A DNA stretch of 64,000 bases from Myxococcus sp. RHSTA-1-4. GTDB lineage: Bacteria > Myxococcota > Myxococcia > Myxococcales > Myxococcaceae. The first letter of the stretch is position 1; each line of letters begins with the position of its first letter. Positions 59,825 through 64,000 of the stretch are shown piece after piece. Where the stretch lies: assembly GCF_020037125.1 (NCBI RefSeq), contig NZ_JAIQDG010000026.1, positions 1 through 64,000 of the forward strand, in the 5' to 3' direction. The notes beneath the pieces are model-generated. The model saw nothing but the letters and a program-made list of their open reading frames with translations. It was not told the origin of the DNA and made no database searches. The position numbers and the translations under genes are program-made.

Positions 59825-62305
59825 TCACGCCTCGGGCGCGGGCTGCTCCTCGGGCTGCTCCGGCGTGGCGCCGTGCCGGCGCCGCCAGCGCTCCACCATC
59901 AGCAGGAGCGACGGGAAGCCGAGCAGCACGATGACCATGTTGATGCCGAAGCCCAGGTTGGCCAGGTCGCCAATGGAGTTGAGGCCCGGGTGCTTCGCGA
60001 GAATCAGCGCCACGAAGCCGATGGCGCTCGTCAGCAGGCCACCGGTAATCGCCCGGCCCGTCTCCGCATACACGGAGATGAAGTCCGCGCCCGGCTCACC
60101 CAGCCGCTGCACCAGGTGCACGCCCGCGTCCACCGTGGTGCCAATCAGCACCGGCAGCACCATGATGTTCAGGTAGTTGAACTGCAGGCCCAGAATCGAC
60201 ATCAGGCCCACCAGCCCGATGACGGACAGCAGCGTGGGCACCATGCAGATGAGCGCCGTGCGCAGCCTGCCCAGCGTCAGCCACATCGCCGCCAGCACGC
60301 TCAACACCGCCGCCACGAGGATGCGCGGACCCTCGCGCGACACCATGTCCAGGATGTCCGCCAGGATGAGCGCCTCGCCCGCCGCGGACACCTGGCTTCC
60401 GTCCGGCATGTGCAAATCGCGCACCTCCTTGGCGAAGCGCCGCGTCCCCTCACCGTCCGACAGGCTCACCCCGCCGCCCGCGTACACCAGCACCGCGCCG
60501 CCCGTGCTGCCGTCCAGGTTCTCGAACTGGTGCTTCACGCTGGCCGGCAGGTCCTGCTGCGTGAAGGGCTTCGCCCGCGCCATGTTCAGCGCGCGTGTCA
60601 GCGTGGCGCGCGTGTCCTCCGGCAGCCGCTCCGGGTCCAGCTTCTCCAGCTTCGACGCAATCGCCTGGAGGATGGACTGCTTCTCGTCCTGCCGCCGGGG
60701 CACCAGGTCCTCCAGCGCGCCCACGAAGTCGATGGTGGAGTCCTTGCCCCGCGCCGCCTTGCGCGCCTCCAGCTGGCGCACCACCTCGCGCTCCATCTCC
60801 CGCGAGTCCGTCAGCACCACCACCGGCGTCTGCGAATAGCCGAGGATGTTGTTCACCTTCTGGTCCAGCACCGCCGACGCCTGCTTGTAGTCCTCCAGCG
60901 TGCGCGAGTCGTAGTTGAACGACACCCGGTGCGCCTGCGACACGAGCGCCAGCACGCCCACGCCCACCACCAGCCCCACGCCCCGGTACGAGCGAGGCAG
61001 CCACCGCGCCAGCAGCCCCAGCGGCCCGGACGAGCCCTGGTGCAGCCGCGGCGCCCAGCCGAAGCGCGACGCCAGCCCCAGCAGCGCCGGCAGGATGAGC
61101 AGGTACGCGAAGATGCTCACCAGCATGCCCACCGCGGCGATGATGCCGAACTCGCGGAACGCCCTGAACTCGGACATGGCGAGGCTGAGGAACGTCAGCG
61201 CCGCCACCAGCGCGGCGATGAGCGCGGAGAAGCCCGTGTGCCGGAAGGACTCCGCCACCGCGTCCTCGCTGCCCATTCCCTCCGAGCGCAGCGTGCCGTA
61301 GCGCCCCAGCAGGTGGATGCCGTGCTCCACGCCCAGGCCGCCCAGCACCGCCGCCAGGAAGCCCGTCAGGAGGTTGACCTGCCCATACGCCAGGCCCACG
61401 AAGCCGTACGTCCACCCCAGGCCCGCCACCACCGGCAGCATGGTGAAGCCCACGGACAGGCCGCTGCGGAAGTGGAAGGCCAGGTAGACGAGCAGCAGCA
61501 CCATGGCCAGCGTGGACGCGCTCGCCAGGTCCCCGACGATGACGCGCTGCTGGTCTATCTTCTTCTTGAAGGTGCCCGTCACCGCCGTCTTGAAGCCCGG
61601 CCCGTACTTCGACAGGTCCTGCTTCGCCAGGAACTCCTCCACCTGGCCCACCACCTTCTTCGAGTACGTCAGGTCGGCGGCGCTGCCCCGCGGCTTGGCC
61701 ATCAGCACCACCATGCGCTCGGCCGGGTCCAGGTAGTACAGGTCTCCCTGGCCGGCCATGCGCTGGTTGGCGCGGCCCGTGTACTTCTGCTCGATGTCGG
61801 AGAAGTCCACGGACGGCGGCGGCGAGTCATCCAGCCGGACGAAGAGCGGGTTGGCCTGCTCCTTCTCCCAGGTGATGCGCGCGTCGATGCGGTCCTGGAT
61901 GGTCTTCAGGTCATCGACGTCCACGTAGTACAGCGAGTGCTCGTCGAAGAAGGAGCGGGGCCGCTGGTGATTGACGTAGCGGATCTCCGACAGCTGCGCG
62001 AGCTGCGGCGCCAGGTCATCCGCGAAGCGCTTGAGGGCCTCGGGCTCCGCGCCCATGCCCACCACCACCACGTTGCCCTGGCCACCGAAGCGCTTGCGCA
62101 GCTTGTCGATGTCCTGGACGCTCGGGAAGTTCTTCGGCAGGAGGCCCACGAAGTCGGCGTTCAGGGTCAGCGTCCTCGAGAAGAAGACGCCCGCCACCGT
62201 CAGCACCAGCGCCAGAACCAGCGCCTGGAAGGGCCGCCGGTGATTCCTCGCGGCCAGGCGACCCATCGCCCCCTCGAACCGCTCCGACCAACGCTTCTCA
62301 CCCAT
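59825..62305 (-). CDS. MMPL/RND-family transporter (HpnN-like)
   Basis: An 826-residue inner-membrane protein with two RND halves. Each half has one helix (LVLALVLTVAGVFF near residue 30; RGVGLVVGVGVLAL about residue 430), a large periplasmic domain (DFVGLLPKNFPSVQDIDKL start) and five helices (STLAMVLLLVYLAFHF, GLGWTYGFVGLAYGQVNLLTGFLAAVLGGLGVEHGIHLLGR). The size and the EHGIHLLGR helix match MMPL exporters of hopanoids and other lipids. It is divergent from a paralogue 399 bp away. AGGTGCCGCAAC precedes the ATG. The substrate is probably a lipid. Confidence 0.9.
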   Translation of the reverse strand: MGEKRWSERFEGAMGRLAARNHRRPFQALVLALVLTVAGVFFSRTLTLNADFVGLLPKNFPSVQDIDKLRKRFGGQGNVVVVGMGAEPEALKRFADDLAPQLAQLSEIRYVNHQRPRSFFDEHSLYYVDVDDLKTIQDRIDARITWEKEQANPLFVRLDDSPPPSVDFSDIEQKYTGRANQRMAGQGDLYYLDPAERMVVLMAKPRGSAADLTYSKKVVGQVEEFLAKQDLSKYGPGFKTAVTGTFKKKIDQQRVIVGDLASASTLAMVLLLVYLAFHFRSGLSVGFTMLPVVAGLGWTYGFVGLAYGQVNLLTGFLAAVLGGLGVEHGIHLLGRYGTLRSEGMGSEDAVAESFRHTGFSALIAALVAALTFLSLAMSEFRAFREFGIIAAVGMLVSIFAYLLILPALLGLASRFGWAPRLHQGSSGPLGLLARWLPRSYRGVGLVVGVGVLALVSQAHRVSFNYDSRTLEDYKQASAVLDQKVNNILGYSQTPVVVLTDSREMEREVVRQLEARKAARGKDSTIDFVGALEDLVPRRQDEKQSILQAIASKLEKLDPERLPEDTRATLTRALNMARAKPFTQQDLPASVKHQFENLDGSTGGAVLVYAGGGVSLSDGEGTRRFAKEVRDLHMPDGSQVSAAGEALILADILDMVSREGPRILVAAVLSVLAAMWLTLGRLRTALICMVPTLLSVIGLVGLMSILGLQFNYLNIMVLPVLIGTTVDAGVHLVQRLGEPGADFISVYAETGRAITGGLLTSAIGFVALILAKHPGLNSIGDLANLGFGINMVIVLLGFPSLLLMVERWRRRHGATPEQPEEQPAPEA

Positions 62306-62704
62306 GTTGCGGCACCTGCTGTGTTGATTGGCCGAAATCGTGGCCCACCTTGGGCACGCGCCAACCGGCGAGTCAACGCGTTTATGCCGGAAGGCGGAAA
62401 GTAAGGTTACGAACGACCCCGCCTTTTTAATGGGGACACCGCGCGGATGCCCGCCTGTCCGCGGGGCCGTTTCCGCTGGAGGACGAGCCCTTGTAACCCA
62501 CCTGAATCACGGCCATGAGCATGGCCCGTGCCGTTCCCCTGGAGGGCGGACGGGCAGGCTTCGGAGCCTGCACCGGCCTCCCGGAGTGGCCACGTTGCCC
62601 CGCGACATGGGGTCCGCGCTGGCGGGCACCCGAGGGAGGGGATACCGCGCTGCCCTCCGCGCCATCGGAGGGCCGGTGGGCGTGGGGGCGGGCCACCGCA
62701 CGTC
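62306..62704. other. Divergent region between two transporters (399 bp)
   Basis: The region separates two divergent paralogous genes and must contain both promoters. No clear promoter boxes, palindromes or small genes were identified. Several open frames here are extensions of other frames and lack coding character. Confidence 0.4.
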
Positions 62705-64000
62705 ATGGACTCGGACCCGGCGTCGAAGGCGGAACGGATGTGGATGGTGCGTGTGGAGCGCACCCTGGGCGCGGTGGCCGCGCGCAGCCACCGCCGGCCC
62801 ACGCTCGCCCTGCTCCTGGCCGTGGTGCTGGCGGCGGTGGGGGGCCTGTTCGCCCGGAACCTCTCCCTCAACGCCAACCTGGTGGACCTGCTGCCGCGCT
62901 CGTTCGAGAGCGTGAGGGACTTGCACACGCTGGAGCAACGCTTCGGCGCGCTCGGCTGGGTGGCGGTGGTGGGCGAGGGCGGAGACACCGAGTCGCTGAA
63001 GCGCTTCGCGGACGACCTGGCGCCGAAGCTGGAGGCGCTGCCCGGCATCCGCTTCGTGGAGGCGAAGCGGCCCAACGCCTTCTTCCGCGACAGGGCGCTC
63101 TACTTCCTGTCCGAGGAGGACCTGAGGGAGGTCCACCGCCGGCTGGAGGCGCGCATCGCCTGGGAGCGGAAGCAGGCCAACCCGCTCTACGTGGACCTGG
63201 TGGGCGAGGAGCCCCCATCCCTGGACTTCTCCGACCTGGAGCGGAAATACAGCGGCGGCGCCGGCCATCGGCTGTCCTCCAACGGGGGCGACTACTACCT
63301 GGACCCGATTGCGCGCCGCGTGGTGCTGCTGGCCAAGCCGGACACCACCTCCGCGGACCTGGGCTACTCGCGCCGCCTCATCGACGAGGTGCGCGAGGTG
63401 CTCGACGCGCAGGACCTGTCGAAGTACGGGCCCGGCTTCCAGGTGGACATCACCGGCACCTTCCAGAAGAAGATTGACCAGCAGGCGCAGATTGCCCGCG
63501 ACATCGCGGTGTCGTCCGCGGTGGCGCTGGGGCTGATGCTCCTCTACCTCCTCTTCCACTTCCGCGGCGCGCTGGCGGTGGGGCTGGTGCTGACACCGGT
63601 GGCGGTGGGGCTGGCGTGGACGTACGGGCTGGTGGCGCTGGTGTACGGGCAGGTGAATCTGCTGACGGGCTTCCTGGGCGCCATCCTCGGGGGCCTGGGC
63701 ATCGAACACGGCATCCACCTGCTGGGGCGCTACCTGCACCTGCGCGGCGAGGGCGCTTCCTCCGAGCAGGCCACGCGCGAATCCTTCGTCCACACGGGTG
63801 GCGCGGCGCTGGTCTCCGCGCTGGTGGCGGCCCTCACCTTCTTCGTGCTGGGCACCTCGCGCTTCCGCGCGTTCCGGGAGTTCGGCGTCATCGCCGGCGT
63901 GGGCATGGTGGTGCTCGTCGCCGCGTACGTGCTGGTGCTGCCCGCGCTGCTGGGGCTGACGTCGCGCTGGGGATGGCGGCCCCGGCGCTCGGCCACCACG
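62705..64000 (+). CDS. Second MMPL/RND transporter, cut by the window end
   Basis: The frame is open for 432 codons to the last base, so the C-terminal half is missing. It aligns throughout with the divergent transporter: LALLLAVVLAAVGGLFARNLSLNANLVDLLPRSFESVRDL, FSDLERKYSGGAGHRL, DLSKYGPGFQVDITGTFQKKIDQQ, WTYGLVALVYGQVNLLTGFLGAILGGLGIEHGIHLLGR, all in segments. Periplasmic domain and first five helices of the first half are present. The start may be ATG 62705 or 62741 (AAGGCGGAACGG before the latter). An inverted gene duplication is likely. Lipid or lipid-like export is inferred from the family. Confidence 0.88.
   Translation, partial: MDSDPASKAERMWMVRVERTLGAVAARSHRRPTLALLLAVVLAAVGGLFARNLSLNANLVDLLPRSFESVRDLHTLEQRFGALGWVAVVGEGGDTESLKRFADDLAPKLEALPGIRFVEAKRPNAFFRDRALYFLSEEDLREVHRRLEARIAWERKQANPLYVDLVGEEPPSLDFSDLERKYSGGAGHRLSSNGGDYYLDPIARRVVLLAKPDTTSADLGYSRRLIDEVREVLDAQDLSKYGPGFQVDITGTFQKKIDQQAQIARDIAVSSAVALGLMLLYLLFHFRGALAVGLVLTPVAVGLAWTYGLVALVYGQVNLLTGFLGAILGGLGIEHGIHLLGRYLHLRGEGASSEQATRESFVHTGGAALVSALVAALTFFVLGTSRFRAFREFGVIAGVGMVVLVAAYVLVLPALLGLTSRWGWRPRRSATT

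Noticed and set aside
62515..63477. A 320-residue plus-strand frame inside the second transporter
   Set aside because: It is one base out of phase with the MMPL frame, which shows full-length similarity to its paralogue.

Overview
The window is high-GC DNA with near-saturated G/C at third codon positions, strong GGAG-type ribosome binding sites and many ATGA stop/start overlaps. A DUF2381 protein next to a Ser/Thr kinase, an AgmX/PglI-type protein, chains of hybrid two-component genes and lipoprotein polymorphic toxins together point to a myxobacterium of the Myxococcaceae (Myxococcus, Corallococcus or Pyxidicoccus type). No rRNA, tRNA, CRISPR array, insertion sequence or origin was seen.

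Layout. 1-6183: envelope-related genes, namely a large protein with a YkuD-like H...SxGC motif, a glycan-binding domain protein and an AgmX/PglI-like protein. 6439-10753: metabolic and regulatory singletons (aldo/keto reductase, NTF2-like lipoprotein, small winged-helix regulator, Xaa-Pro aminopeptidase). 10772-14715: a translationally coupled minus-strand chain of response regulators and histidine kinases. 14892-19826: hibernation factor with a sigma-54-like promoter, zinc alcohol dehydrogenase, a repeat-rich LA_2272-type surface protein, a Tat-exported aldo/keto reductase and a protein of unknown function. 20608-25646: a five-gene plus-strand operon that reads as an inositol-(sphingo)lipid pathway. 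25768-29807: a type VI secretion cargo locus (SUKH immunity, DUF4150 PAAR-like deaminase-type effector, thiolase-like protein, DUF2169). 29945-31213: the decayed end of a type I restriction locus. 31385-34356: DUF2381 and kinase. 34384-39303: outer-membrane protein, lipoprotein toxin and immunity-like protein, resembling the Sit kin-discrimination cassettes of Myxococcus. 39530-42625: AraC regulator, flavoprotein reductase and luciferase-like monooxygenase. 43046-50249: an RHS lipoprotein toxin with its Imm74-type immunity gene. 50515-56299: a compact operon with a PP-loop ATPase, ATP-grasp ligase, stand-alone class II glutamine amidotransferase, 2OG-Fe(II) oxygenase, DMT exporter and YbaK protein; this looks like a small uncharacterised natural-product pathway. 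56360-59731: secreted peptidase and secreted or lipoprotein genes. 59825-64000: two divergent paralogous MMPL/RND transporters, the second cut by the window edge.

The two most interesting systems are the inositol-lipid operon, which contains every step from glucose-6-phosphate to a ceramide-phosphoinositol-like product plus a GtrA-fused phosphatidyltransferase, and the amidotransferase/ATP-grasp/oxygenase cluster, whose product cannot be named from sequence. Three separate toxin/immunity arsenals (type VI, Sit-like, RHS) lie within 25 kb, with restriction-system debris between them, so 25.7-50.3 kb behaves as an accessory island of kin or competitor discrimination. All functions are read from translated motifs and family knowledge without database searches.
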